In this document: positions 41,531 through 50,170 of the stretch, one piece after another | Layout of the letters: each line of letters starts with the position of its first letter | Numbering within the stretch: position 1 is the first letter of the stretch | Source of the DNA: an uncultured Oscillospiraceae bacterium | GTDB taxonomy: Bacteria > Bacillota > Clostridia > Oscillospirales > Ruminococcaceae | Direction of reading: 5' to 3' | Length of the DNA: 64,000 nt | NCBI GenBank assembly: GCA_934446355.1 | Contig: CAKSEC010000009.1 | Span: 40,844-104,843 of the forward strand | Notes under the pieces: model-generated | Told to the model about the DNA's origin: nothing | What the model saw: the letters and a program-made list of their open reading frames with translations, nothing else | The model's database searches: none | Position numbers and translations under genes: made by a program

Positions 41531-42554
41531 TCTTCCTTGTCCTCCTTGCATGGACTATACGCTCTGCAGCACCCGCAGCAAACCATATCGCAGCGCCTGC
41601 GCCTGCGCATATAAGCAGGGTCACTAGCAGCGCCGCCGCATAGCTCCATGTTCTTTCGTTTATGTAATCCTCGGATATTACCGCTGTTATCCTGTAATTC
41701 CTGTCGTATATCAGATTGTTTATGAACGGAATATCCTGATAATTTTCAAGCAGCCAGCTATTCAGGTCGTATATCTTTCCGAGGGACACGCCCTTTTCCG
41801 ATACCGTATCTAGGTCGTTTTGAAGCGACATCGTGATTTTCGACACTGATTGCTGTATGATGCTTTCTATCGTCACCCGAAACTTGAAAACGCTTATCGC
41901 ACCATCGACTGCAACCTGAGTGCAGACCATTCCGGAGATCACCGCAACGCCCTGCCTGAATATCCGCTCACGTTTTTTGCAGCAGTGTATCATCAGCAGC
42001 GCGCCAAGCAAAAAGCACATCACCGAGGTTGCCGCCGCCTGCACGACATATTCCCACCGATAATCCGCGAGGGCGTTTTCGACAACGTCCCGGCTGATAT
42101 CCAGCACCATATAGCCGCACACGGCGTTATCCTTGCCGAATATCGGCAGCGTGACAAGATATCTCTGCCCCGCATAGTCGTCGTATACGCAGTAAACAGT
42201 GCCGTCCGTGAAATCAGTCACGCTGAACTGCGTTACCTGCGATTCCTCGTCCGCAAGTTCGTATAGCAGTTCCATGCCGTCCGAGAAAATATATGCGCCG
42301 TTCATGTAGGAGCAGCAGCGGCGCACTCCGCTGAGCACCGAGCCGACATTGTAGAAGTTTTCAAGGCTTTTTCCGTTTTTCAGGCCGTATTCTATCTGCC
42401 GGGTGTATTCCTGCGATTCAACGGCGATCCTCGTGAATATTATGTCGCTGTAAATGCTGCCGAGCATATCGGTTTTGACATAATATGCCCTCTGCGCCGC
42501 AAATGCGATGAGCGTACCCATCAGCAGCGTAAGCAGGAATTTCAGCTTGTTCAT
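41451..42554 (-). CDS. Standalone dual Cache-like membrane sensor
   Basis: A 367-residue membrane protein. TM1 is about residues 5-22, a first extracellular domain about 25-165 (SQEYTRQIEYGLKNGKSLE; PIFGKDNAVCGYMVLD), then a TM hairpin about 170-190 and 202-220, a second extracellular domain about 225-308, and a TM about 309-333. The short basic cytoplasmic tail (RIVHARRTRKNG) lacks any kinase, HAMP or cyclase domain. The architecture mirrors the N-terminal half of the MFS-sensor fusion. It may pair with that protein or with the solute-binding lipoprotein. The function is not known. Confidence 0.75.
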   Translation of the reverse strand: MNKLKFLLTLLMGTLIAFAAQRAYYVKTDMLGSIYSDIIFTRIAVESQEYTRQIEYGLKNGKSLENFYNVGSVLSGVRRCCSYMNGAYIFSDGMELLYELADEESQVTQFSVTDFTDGTVYCVYDDYAGQRYLVTLPIFGKDNAVCGYMVLDISRDVVENALADYRWEYVVQAAATSVMCFLLGALLMIHCCKKRERIFRQGVAVISGMVCTQVAVDGAISVFKFRVTIESIIQQSVSKITMSLQNDLDTVSEKGVSLGKIYDLNSWLLENYQDIPFINNLIYDRNYRITAVISEDYINERTWSYAAALLVTLLICAGAGAAIWFAAGAAERIVHARRTRKNGDITGVGASELPSAGKLVPDTHAGK

Positions 42555-42566
42555 GAAATCACCTCA

Positions 42567-42950
42567 TCATGGGATCTTTATAGTTTTCGCCGGCGTCATA
42601 TTTATCGAGATAACACCGCCCCAGTTGCACATACACTTACTTGAATCGTTCAGTGCAGGCTTGCCGCAGACAAGCACAGTCGGCGAACCGGGAGCCCACG
42701 GCGCAGCGCACGCAGGCACGCACGGCATTGGGGTGAGCACTCCAAGAGCGGCAGCGGTCGCGCTGGCGACTGTCGGGTTGGCAAGACTGCTGCACATTCC
42801 GAAAGTCATGGGCAGCTTCGGTATGTCCATTATCGTCGCCGCCGGCATTTTCGATTCAAGGACTGTCGTCTGCGACGTCACCACCAATGGCGCAGGCGCT
42901 GCGCCAAAGGTACACTGGCATATCGCAGTATTCACTGCAGGATTCCCCAT
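42567..42950 (-). CDS. PAAR-like DUF4280 spike-tip protein
   Basis: A 127-residue protein matching the DUF4280 PAAR-like family: it starts GNPAVNTAICQCTFGAAPA, has PCVPACAAPW and CNWGGVISI, and is rich in Cys, Pro and Thr. These proteins cap the central spike of contractile systems, often binding zinc or iron at the tip. The ATG at 42950 follows GGAGG. The gene overlaps no structural neighbour except the end of the upstream beta-rich protein, whose stop lies within its start region. Its presence favours a T6SS/eCIS-type puncturing device over a plain phage tail. Confidence 0.88.
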   Translation of the reverse strand: MGNPAVNTAICQCTFGAAPAPLVVTSQTTVLESKMPAATIMDIPKLPMTFGMCSSLANPTVASATAAALGVLTPMPCVPACAAPWAPGSPTVLVCGKPALNDSSKCMCNWGGVISINMTPAKTIKIP

Positions 42951-42951
42951 T

Positions 42952-43722
42952 TCACTTTCCTCCTGTGAAGTCCAGCGTGCCGACGTCCGCAAAGCGCACA
43001 GGCTCTACCTCGACCGAAGCTGTGACCAGCTTGCCTCCTCTTTCAGCGGCAAAGGTCAGCGGTATCTTCCCGGTCTGTTTGTCTGCGCTGAACGTCCCGC
43101 CCATCAGCAGGAAGAAGCTGCCGTCCTCGCCGCACTGCAGCTTTATCAGCGGCTGCGCCGGCTCGGAACGCTTGTGAGCGTTTTTTATCGGCTGACGTGT
43201 TCTGTACAGTCCGGACTGTGCGTCAGTGAAAGTCACCAGTTCCGCCTTGCTGCCGCTTCCCAGAAGAAAATCTGACGGAAGCACGGGATTCTTGCCCTCG
43301 GCAAACATTCTTACTGAATCAGCGCCTGCAGCCGCCTTGTCCTCGGCTACCCTGAGAATACCTCCGGGCGAAAGTGCGTATATCTCTGAGCAGCCCTCAG
43401 CCTTTCCGCACACCGACGGGTAACGTCCCGCATACGGGTGGCTCGGCGAGGGATTCAGCGACAGGAATATCACTCTGTCCATCGCACTGCTGCCGTCGTA
43501 CCTCACTGTGACCGGGACGTTCTCCCTCTGGCAGCCGACAGCGGTCACCGTGATGATATATTCGCCCTCCGGCATATCTGTCAGCACAAAATAGCCGCCG
43601 GTCTTGTATTCATGCCGCACAACACGCCCGCTGCACCAGAATATCGCCTCGCTTGAGGTGAGCAGCCTGTTCGTGCAGCTGTCTTTCAGCCTGAATACGC
43701 AGGAAAGCTGTTTTATAACCAT
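42952..43722 (-). CDS. CIS-associated beta-rich protein of unknown function
   Basis: A 256-residue cytoplasmic protein. The first ~90 residues look like a carboxypeptidase-regulatory/CnaB-type beta sandwich (GGYFVLTDMPEGEYIITVTAVG). The rest is beta-rich with no motif I recognise (GEDGSFFLLMGG, PVRFADVGTLDFTGG). It sits between the Pvc16-like and PAAR-like genes, with overlaps on both sides, so it is probably a structural or adaptor part of the particle. The ATG at 43722 follows AGGGGAAG; GTG 43728 is an alternative. Confidence 0.7.
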   Translation of the reverse strand: MVIKQLSCVFRLKDSCTNRLLTSSEAIFWCSGRVVRHEYKTGGYFVLTDMPEGEYIITVTAVGCQRENVPVTVRYDGSSAMDRVIFLSLNPSPSHPYAGRYPSVCGKAEGCSEIYALSPGGILRVAEDKAAAGADSVRMFAEGKNPVLPSDFLLGSGSKAELVTFTDAQSGLYRTRQPIKNAHKRSEPAQPLIKLQCGEDGSFFLLMGGTFSADKQTGKIPLTFAAERGGKLVTASVEVEPVRFADVGTLDFTGGK

Positions 43723-43724
43723 GC

Positions 43725-44327
43725 TCACTTCCCCTTTTTGTTCGTAGTCGTTCCGGTATCGAATTTCGCAGTCGTGATCCTCGGAGCAGCCTTTCTGACG
43801 CGGTTGGACTTAATGTATATCTGCGAGATATCCACCGCAAAGGACGGCCGTATGCTCTTGCTGGAGTTGTTCCATATCCTCGACAGTTCCTCGCCGTTGA
43901 GCTTCATTATCTCCAGAAGCACTGGCTCGGTCTGCTCGCAGAGCGTTCCCACAAGGTGCTCTGTCGGTATCGACGGGCAGTCCCTGACCACCTGCAGCGC
44001 CTTGCCAAGTATGCGGTACTCGTCGGCGAATTTCTGCAGCGCAGGCGCCTTTGAATGCGCAGACACCAGCGCGTGAAGCTTTATCTGCATGGGTGCGAAG
44101 CGTTCCTCGCCGGGGTTGTCCGGATCGGGCTGATAGCCCGTATGTACGCCGCTGTCCTTTATCATCTCGACATTGTATATCCACACGGTAAGCTGAAAAT
44201 CCTCCGGCGACTGGGGCTCGCACAGACCGATGTTCTCCTTTTTCGCCACAGGTTCGGGCGTAAGCTCGCTGCGCAGCAATGCGCACAGTGATTCTGCCGC
44301 CTCGTATATCGCTGTATAATCAGTCAT
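43725..44327 (-). CDS. Pvc16-like (DUF4255) tube/sheath cap protein
   Basis: A 200-residue protein matching DUF4255: an N-terminal helix (IYEAAESLCALLRSEL), the DFQLTVWIYNVEMI strand region, the KLHALVSAH and RILGKALQV motifs, then LSRIWNNSSKSIRPSFAVDISQIYI at the end. In Afp/PVC particles the homologue (Afp16/Pvc16) terminates the tube and sheath and sets particle length. It is one of the most specific eCIS markers in the window. It overlaps the upstream TolC-like gene by 8 bp. Confidence 0.88.
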   Translation of the reverse strand: MTDYTAIYEAAESLCALLRSELTPEPVAKKENIGLCEPQSPEDFQLTVWIYNVEMIKDSGVHTGYQPDPDNPGEERFAPMQIKLHALVSAHSKAPALQKFADEYRILGKALQVVRDCPSIPTEHLVGTLCEQTEPVLLEIMKLNGEELSRIWNNSSKSIRPSFAVDISQIYIKSNRVRKAAPRITTAKFDTGTTTNKKGK

Positions 44328-45621
44328 TGTTTACCTCCAGAAATCCGCCGAACGGCGAAAATACGTCTATTCGCCAGCTTCCGGCAGTCTTGCCGTTTTT
44401 GTATGCGGTGAGCACTGCGCTGTCCTTGCCGCTTATATATTCCGGCTCTGTGAAGCTGCACACAGCCCCCGCCGGAGCGCTGCACAGCTTCTTTCCGCCG
44501 TAGCTTATCTCTATTTTTACGCTGTCCTTTTCCGCATCGAAGCTGAATGGATATGACTTCACCTCAAGCTGCACCTCGCCGCCTTTCCTGCGGACGAGCC
44601 ACAAGCCCTTTCCTGCGCCGCTTTCGGGGAGCGCTGCCCTCAGCGTATCCACGATACCTGCGCTTGCCGGCTGCGAACGTGTCAGGATACCGCCGCTTGC
44701 GCTGTCAAGGCTCAGCAGAAGTGCGGAATACTCCGCCTTGCCCTCCAGTGCGTCAAGACGTGCGTTCTCAAATTCCGACTGCTTGCTGTCAAGCTGCGCC
44801 TTATCCACCGAGCCAAGCTTGAAGCCGCTCTGCGCTTTCTTGTATTCCTCGGCTGCGCTGACATAGGCACGCAGCTTCTCGCCAAGCGAGTAATACCCCT
44901 GAACAGCCGCATTATACTGCGCCGTCACGTCCGCCGCTTCTGTCGATATTTCTGCGCCGTCCGCAGCGCATATCGTGCCGAATGTGAAGCCCGAAAGTTC
45001 CTCCGCTGAAAGCTGCAGGATATCTGTCAGCAGATACGCCTGACTGCTGTCGAAATCGGCGGTCAGCTTCTCGCCAGTCGCCGTGCTTATTTCAGTCTGC
45101 AGTGCGCTCACATCGAATAGCAGGCTCTGCAGTTCGTAGTATTTTTCGCTTCGCTGCTTTTCCGCTTCGTCGGCAGAAGCCTTGTCGCAGCCGCCTGTGC
45201 GATACTGCTCAGCGAGCCGCTCCGCTTCGTCCTTGACCTCTGAATAGCGTGACGCCGCAAGCTTCACCTTATTGAGCAGCAGGTCGTGCTCCGTCAGCTT
45301 TTCCGCAAGCTGGACCTCGCTCTGCGACAGCCCGCTCATGAATCCGCTGAACAATTCCAGCCGCTGTGAATAGACCTCTGCGGCGGTGATTTCAGGCTCT
45401 GCGGGTGCTTCCGCCGTGCCGCTCTCTGCGGTCGCAGGCTCCTGTTCAGTCTGCTGCATAAGCTGCCCGAAGAGTTCGCCTGCGGCTTTCAGTTCTGCAG
45501 CCTGAACGCCGTCAGCATTCACTGCGGCTATGTTTTCGCAGTATGTGCCGTAGCCGCCTGCGCTTACCGCAGTAATGCAGCACACTATCGCTGCAGCGGC
45601 GATGACCGCTTTCCGCTTCAT
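44320..45621 (-). CDS. Exported TolC-like coiled-coil protein in the CIS block
   Basis: A 433-residue protein with an N-terminal signal/anchor (about 5-25), a Glu/Ala/Thr-rich linker and a long helical body. The segment around residues 245-315 (AYVSAAEEYKKAQSGFKLG, DKAQLDSKQSEFENARLDAL) has the heptad pattern and the YxxGxxDxxQLLxxQxxxxxAR spacing of outer-membrane-efflux (TolC) helices. A small beta domain with YGGKKLCSAPAG and SWRIDVF closes it. A TolC channel makes no sense in a single-membrane cell, so this is more likely a periplasm-side coiled-coil spacer or anchor. It ends inside the start of the Pvc16 gene. Confidence 0.7.
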   Translation of the reverse strand: MKRKAVIAAAAIVCCITAVSAGGYGTYCENIAAVNADGVQAAELKAAGELFGQLMQQTEQEPATAESGTAEAPAEPEITAAEVYSQRLELFSGFMSGLSQSEVQLAEKLTEHDLLLNKVKLAASRYSEVKDEAERLAEQYRTGGCDKASADEAEKQRSEKYYELQSLLFDVSALQTEISTATGEKLTADFDSSQAYLLTDILQLSAEELSGFTFGTICAADGAEISTEAADVTAQYNAAVQGYYSLGEKLRAYVSAAEEYKKAQSGFKLGSVDKAQLDSKQSEFENARLDALEGKAEYSALLLSLDSASGGILTRSQPASAGIVDTLRAALPESGAGKGLWLVRRKGGEVQLEVKSYPFSFDAEKDSVKIEISYGGKKLCSAPAGAVCSFTEPEYISGKDSAVLTAYKNGKTAGSWRIDVFSPFGGFLEVNND

Positions 45622-45633
45622 TCACTCACCCTT

Positions 45634-47364
45634 TCAGAACCCCAGACTTTCAAAATCTGCGATGTCAAGACCTATATCCTCAAAAAGCTGCTTTATCTCG
45701 TCGTCAGATAGTCCGGTATCCGACGTGCTTTCGTCCGGCTGTACCGTCACGCTGTCCGTGCGTACGCAGGAGCGCATAAGCAGCAGACCGTCCGTATCCG
45801 TCCACCAGTAAAGCACTGCGCCGGAATAGTCCGCACTGTAGCACTTTACCTCCTGCTCAGGGATACCGAGCCGCTGAGCGTATGCCGGCAAGACTGCGCC
45901 GCTGACCTCTGTAACATTTGCCGCAGTCGGTGCGTAAATATCCGCCGCCGACTTTATATACTGCTTCGTGCCGCCGACCGGCTTTTCATATACGCTCTGT
46001 ACAGAAGCAGGCGAATCGCCCTGCGCAAAGCTGCAGCGTATCGCCGTGCCGTTTCCGTCCTCCAGCCAGAAGCCGCTGGTTTCAACAGTCTTTTCGGCTG
46101 TCGGGAAAAGTTCCGCAGCAGCCTGCGACTCCATCTGCACCAGCTTCACAAGGTCGATATCGCCGTCCATGAACTGACCGGAATATATCTCATTGCCCGC
46201 AGCGTCCGTCAGTACGCCAACGCCGCCCGGCGCACCGCCGGAAAAGCAGCCCTCATAGCGTGTGCCGTTCGGGTAGGTACGCACCGCTGCGCCGGTTATC
46301 ACGCCCATATCGAACGTGCCCGCAGTGACTGTGCCGTCACTGCCGTAAAGAGTACCGCTGCCGCAGTATGCCCCGCTTTCAAACTCGCCGGAATACAGCT
46401 TCTTCCCGCTGCTGTAGAGCGTGCCCGTGCCGGAATACTCGCCCAGTTCAAAACCGCCGCTGTACAGCTTCTCGCCGCTTTCGGAATAGAGCGTGCCGTT
46501 TCCGCTGTATTTTCCTGCGACAAAGCCGCCGTTATATTTCAGCGTGCCGTTTTCGTAATATTCAAGCAAGCTGCCCTGCGGCAGTCCTGCGCTGAAAGTA
46601 CCTGTGTAATGCAGCTTTCCTGAGGGGTAATTCTCCTTGCCTGTGCCCTCTTTCAGACCGTCTGTGAAGCCGCCTGTGTAGAGCGTTACACCGTCTTTGG
46701 TGACTACTCCGCTGCCCTGCAGAATGCCGCCGCTGAACTCTCCCGAATAGGTCAGACCGTCCTCGCTGAGTTCGCCTGAGCCGTCGTATTTGCCCTGAGC
46801 AAAGTCGCCGCGGTACAGCACGCTGCCGTCCTCGTTATAGAGTATTCCGCTGCCGCTGAACACGCCCTGCAGGTAGTTTCCTACATACTTGAACCTGCCG
46901 TTTTCCCAGTGCTCCTCGCCGTATTCCTCATAATTGCCGTCTTTCAGCCTGCCCTCAAACTGCAGGCTCTCACGCTGTTCGTCGTAAAATATACGCACCT
47001 TGCCTGAATAGTTTTTCAGCGCTTCGTCGCCGATATTGAAGTCACGCACCCACCAGAGGCTTGTGAAAAGCGGGTTGAGCAGGAATATCCACAGCAGCGG
47101 CACAGCGATAATGACTATCGACAGCACCAGAACCAGCGATTTCGCAACATATATCCTGCCCCAGTCAAAGTAGTCCTCCCGCTTCTCAGGCTTTCGCTTG
47201 AGCGCCTTGGGCAGACCCTTGACTGCGCCGGGGACTGCGTTAGCGACCCTGCCTGCGCTGAATATATTGTCTATATGGCTCCTTATCGCCCTGACCGGGC
47301 GCAGAAGCGCATTTTTCAGCACACGCAGCATAAGTCCTACGCTGCTGGTTATTCGTTTTATCAT
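45634..47364 (-). CDS. Membrane-anchored MORN-repeat protein
   Basis: A 576-residue protein. A basic N-terminal segment (about 1-70) is followed by one strong TM helix (about 74-96) and then about eleven MORN-type repeats (residues about 150-400) of 22-24 residues with the Y-x-G-x-F-x-x-G-x-x-x-G-x-G-x-L pattern (for example YSGGFELGEYSGTGTLY). A non-repeat domain with Glu/Asp-rich C-terminus (DDEIKQLFEDIG) follows. MORN arrays bind lipids or act as stiff spacers. It lies between the cyclase-like sensor and the TolC-like protein, all three with membrane anchors, so together they may form a CIS-docking assembly (inference). Confidence 0.85.
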   Translation of the reverse strand: MIKRITSSVGLMLRVLKNALLRPVRAIRSHIDNIFSAGRVANAVPGAVKGLPKALKRKPEKREDYFDWGRIYVAKSLVLVLSIVIIAVPLLWIFLLNPLFTSLWWVRDFNIGDEALKNYSGKVRIFYDEQRESLQFEGRLKDGNYEEYGEEHWENGRFKYVGNYLQGVFSGSGILYNEDGSVLYRGDFAQGKYDGSGELSEDGLTYSGEFSGGILQGSGVVTKDGVTLYTGGFTDGLKEGTGKENYPSGKLHYTGTFSAGLPQGSLLEYYENGTLKYNGGFVAGKYSGNGTLYSESGEKLYSGGFELGEYSGTGTLYSSGKKLYSGEFESGAYCGSGTLYGSDGTVTAGTFDMGVITGAAVRTYPNGTRYEGCFSGGAPGGVGVLTDAAGNEIYSGQFMDGDIDLVKLVQMESQAAAELFPTAEKTVETSGFWLEDGNGTAIRCSFAQGDSPASVQSVYEKPVGGTKQYIKSAADIYAPTAANVTEVSGAVLPAYAQRLGIPEQEVKCYSADYSGAVLYWWTDTDGLLLMRSCVRTDSVTVQPDESTSDTGLSDDEIKQLFEDIGLDIADFESLGF

Positions 47365-47396
47365 AAGCCTTTCCTTCCGTGAGGAGTTTTACCGTA

Positions 47397-50132
47397 TCAG
47401 CCGTCATTCTCGCTGTAAAGCCGATAGGTGAGTATCCGGCGTGAAGCCGAAATGTTGTGCTCCGCAAGATAGAGATAATTTCGTGCCGCACCATCGTCCG
47501 GCGCATATTTCACGATATCCATGAACCGCGTCCTTGCGCTGATGTAATCGCCCTTTTCAAACAGCTCGACCGCTGCGGTGAACTCACGGCTGAACTGCTC
47601 TTTAAGCTTTATCATGGAATACGGGTCGCTGTCGAACATATCATACAGCCCGACTGCACCCTGCCCCGCTGCGTCGAATCTGCCTATGCGGCGGCTTCTG
47701 TATTTGCCCTGAGGAAGCGTGTTGTATGCGTCCTCGGTGCAGACGATGTAAAGCCCGCTGTCCTCGCACAGCTTTTCTATCTGCTCCGCCTCGGTTATCG
47801 CTCCGGATACCGCAGTCGGCTCCATTCGCTTTTCGTCGCCTATGAAGCCCAGCAGCACGTCGCCCTCGCTGATGACTATACGCACGTCAGCAGTGCGCTT
47901 TCCACGGGTGCGGCAGACTTCGTTATACGCCGCCAGCACCTCCCGCATTCTTATCGCCGCAAGAAGTGCGTCCTCGGAGCATTCGTTGAAGATGGCGCTG
48001 AATCCGTTATAGAGGAAGTTGTACGCCGTGCCGTTATGCTCGCCGATTATCGGGATAAGCTGCTCAAATACGCCGTTTATTCCCTCGAATATGTCCTGCG
48101 AACCCATCATGCCGCCGTCCGACATATTGAACCTCAGCAGAAGCACCGCCATGCGCTGCTTTGAATGCAGAGATTTGTCCACCCGCTCTATCTGCGTTTC
48201 GCCGAGATTCTTTAAGAAGCTGAGCGGAACGAATCTGTAGTAGGAATTATTCAGCCGTTCAAGGCTGGTGGTCTTGTCTATGATATGTACTGCCAGCGCT
48301 TTGACTGACTTCGACAGGTCCTCTATCTCGTCGCCCGTGCGGATATTTATCGGGGCGTTGTATTCGCCGCCCGCTATCCTGTCCACCGAACGCCTTAGCT
48401 TTCTGACTGCGCCAGCCGTGATGTTCTCGATCATCATGAATATCACAACGAGCACCACGCCGCCGCCGACAAGGAACAGGTTGATCATTCGCTGTATTTC
48501 CTGCACTGCGCCCGAAAGTCCGCTTATGCGTATGCCAATAACGATATATGCGTCGTCCGAGGTCACGGGAAGCTGCGTCTTTCTTATCATGAACAGCTTT
48601 TCGCCCTCTGTGCCGCTGCCCATGAAGAACTCCTCCTGCTCGGTCATGGCAAGCGCAGTTTCAGTGAAGTTCCTGCCGTAAAGCAGCCTGTCAGCCGGCG
48701 TTCCGTCAGCGTAAAGCTCGTTTGAAGCGATTATCTCCATTCTGCCGTTGCGGTTCTGGACAAGGTGTATCTGCGGCTTTTCATCATCGCCGCCGAAATC
48801 GCCCGACTGGTCGCTCGCCGCAGACGCCTCGCCCTGCGCCCTCAGGAAATTCTCGTAGTCCGAATACTGCGGGTCGTTTCCGATAACGCCGTTCACGGAG
48901 TCCTCAAAGCTGTTTGCGATAAGCTGCGCCTCATGGCTGTAATTCGTCGTCACGATATTCTCGACCTGTGGAATGATTATCAGGTAGGACAGCGAATAAA
49001 GCACAATGAATATCAGCATGATGATAAGCAGCGACTGTCTGAGAAGAATGGACAGGTGCATTTTCAGTATGCTGACGTAAAGATCCCATGTAAGTATAGT
49101 CAGCAGCACGGCCGCCACCGCAGCGCCTGCAAGCACAAGTATCGAATTGATGACTGCGCCCTGATCTACGTCGTCCGTGTATATTCTCGACATAACTGAG
49201 AAGCTGCCGGAATAGATCCGCTCGCTGTCAGCACGTACTGTGCCGATAATGTTTCCCGTGATACCGACCGAAACGTCGCTGAAGCTTGCCGTGGTCAGCT
49301 TTTCCTCGGCATTGATTATCCTGCTGCCGGACACTGCCGCAGACATTGCGCCGTCACGTGACAGCGTGTATATATCGCCTGTCGCCGAGTTCATCGTATA
49401 GACAAGTTCTATGCCGTTCCAGAATCTGTCGAATACGGCGCTGCCGCTGCTGTTTACCTCGCTGCCGCCGTCTGCGGTGAGGAGCGTTATGCCGCCCTTT
49501 CTTCCCGTCACGACATTTCCGTTCGGGAATGTATATGCGCCGTAAATATCCGTCTGAGGGAGTTTATGTTCAGCTATCTTTGCGGCAGGCTCTGAGTTAT
49601 TTTTCAGTGCGGTGAATACCTCTGCCTTTCCGCCGTTCAGCAGCGAGAAATAAACTGCGTCGTCGTCCTCGCTGAACGACGAAATAAGAACGCTCTCCGC
49701 ATTCTTGTACCGTGACACCTTCTCCGAAAATACCTCCTGAGCATATGTGCCGTCCTCGTAGAAGCTGTGCACCGATACCCTGCCAATGAACAGCGTATCG
49801 CTGTCGAACTCGTATACCGAAAGATATATTCCCTTGTCGTGCTCCACATAAATGCTGTCCACGTAGAAGCTTTCTCCGAACACGTCAGGGTCCAGCTTTT
49901 TCTCGAACAGCCTCTTGCCTGTGGAATCCACGCAGATAAGTTCCTTACTGCCGCCGCTTTCAGCAACGAAATATATGTCGCCTGCACGGTCGAGAGCATA
50001 TGCGCTGCTCACCGAGCGCTCACGCTGCCCCCCGAAGCCAAACCCGAAATTGGAGGTGGCTATCAGCACTGCCACACCTGCCGTGCAATAGACTAGCAAT
50101 ATTACAATAAAGCTGATTATCTTTTTTGCCAT
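47397..50132 (-). CDS. Membrane sensor: WD/PQQ-like domain, Cache, HAMP and degenerate class III cyclase
   Basis: A 911-residue protein. After TM1 (about 5-25) comes a beta-propeller-like extracellular segment (repeats such as DRAGDIYFVAESGG, NSATGDIYTLSRDG) to about 310. TM segments at about 320-345 and 365-385 flank the start of a Cache-like domain (about 390-530), then a TM and HAMP (GEYNAPINIRTGDEIEDLSKSV). A class III nucleotidyl-cyclase fold (about 640-800) follows: FIGDEKRMEPTAVSGAITEA is family-like, but both metal Asp positions are lost (LLLRFNM for the FxDI site, YNGFSAIF for GDGxxAxF). A TPR-like tail ends it. It is likely a pseudo-cyclase signal relay. ATG 50132 follows GGAGG. Confidence 0.82.
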   Translation of the reverse strand: MAKKIISFIVILLVYCTAGVAVLIATSNFGFGFGGQRERSVSSAYALDRAGDIYFVAESGGSKELICVDSTGKRLFEKKLDPDVFGESFYVDSIYVEHDKGIYLSVYEFDSDTLFIGRVSVHSFYEDGTYAQEVFSEKVSRYKNAESVLISSFSEDDDAVYFSLLNGGKAEVFTALKNNSEPAAKIAEHKLPQTDIYGAYTFPNGNVVTGRKGGITLLTADGGSEVNSSGSAVFDRFWNGIELVYTMNSATGDIYTLSRDGAMSAAVSGSRIINAEEKLTTASFSDVSVGITGNIIGTVRADSERIYSGSFSVMSRIYTDDVDQGAVINSILVLAGAAVAAVLLTILTWDLYVSILKMHLSILLRQSLLIIMLIFIVLYSLSYLIIIPQVENIVTTNYSHEAQLIANSFEDSVNGVIGNDPQYSDYENFLRAQGEASAASDQSGDFGGDDEKPQIHLVQNRNGRMEIIASNELYADGTPADRLLYGRNFTETALAMTEQEEFFMGSGTEGEKLFMIRKTQLPVTSDDAYIVIGIRISGLSGAVQEIQRMINLFLVGGGVVLVVIFMMIENITAGAVRKLRRSVDRIAGGEYNAPINIRTGDEIEDLSKSVKALAVHIIDKTTSLERLNNSYYRFVPLSFLKNLGETQIERVDKSLHSKQRMAVLLLRFNMSDGGMMGSQDIFEGINGVFEQLIPIIGEHNGTAYNFLYNGFSAIFNECSEDALLAAIRMREVLAAYNEVCRTRGKRTADVRIVISEGDVLLGFIGDEKRMEPTAVSGAITEAEQIEKLCEDSGLYIVCTEDAYNTLPQGKYRSRRIGRFDAAGQGAVGLYDMFDSDPYSMIKLKEQFSREFTAAVELFEKGDYISARTRFMDIVKYAPDDGAARNYLYLAEHNISASRRILTYRLYSENDG

Positions 50133-50170
50133 ATGGGTATCCTCCGTTTTCTGGGTCTGACCAGAATAAT

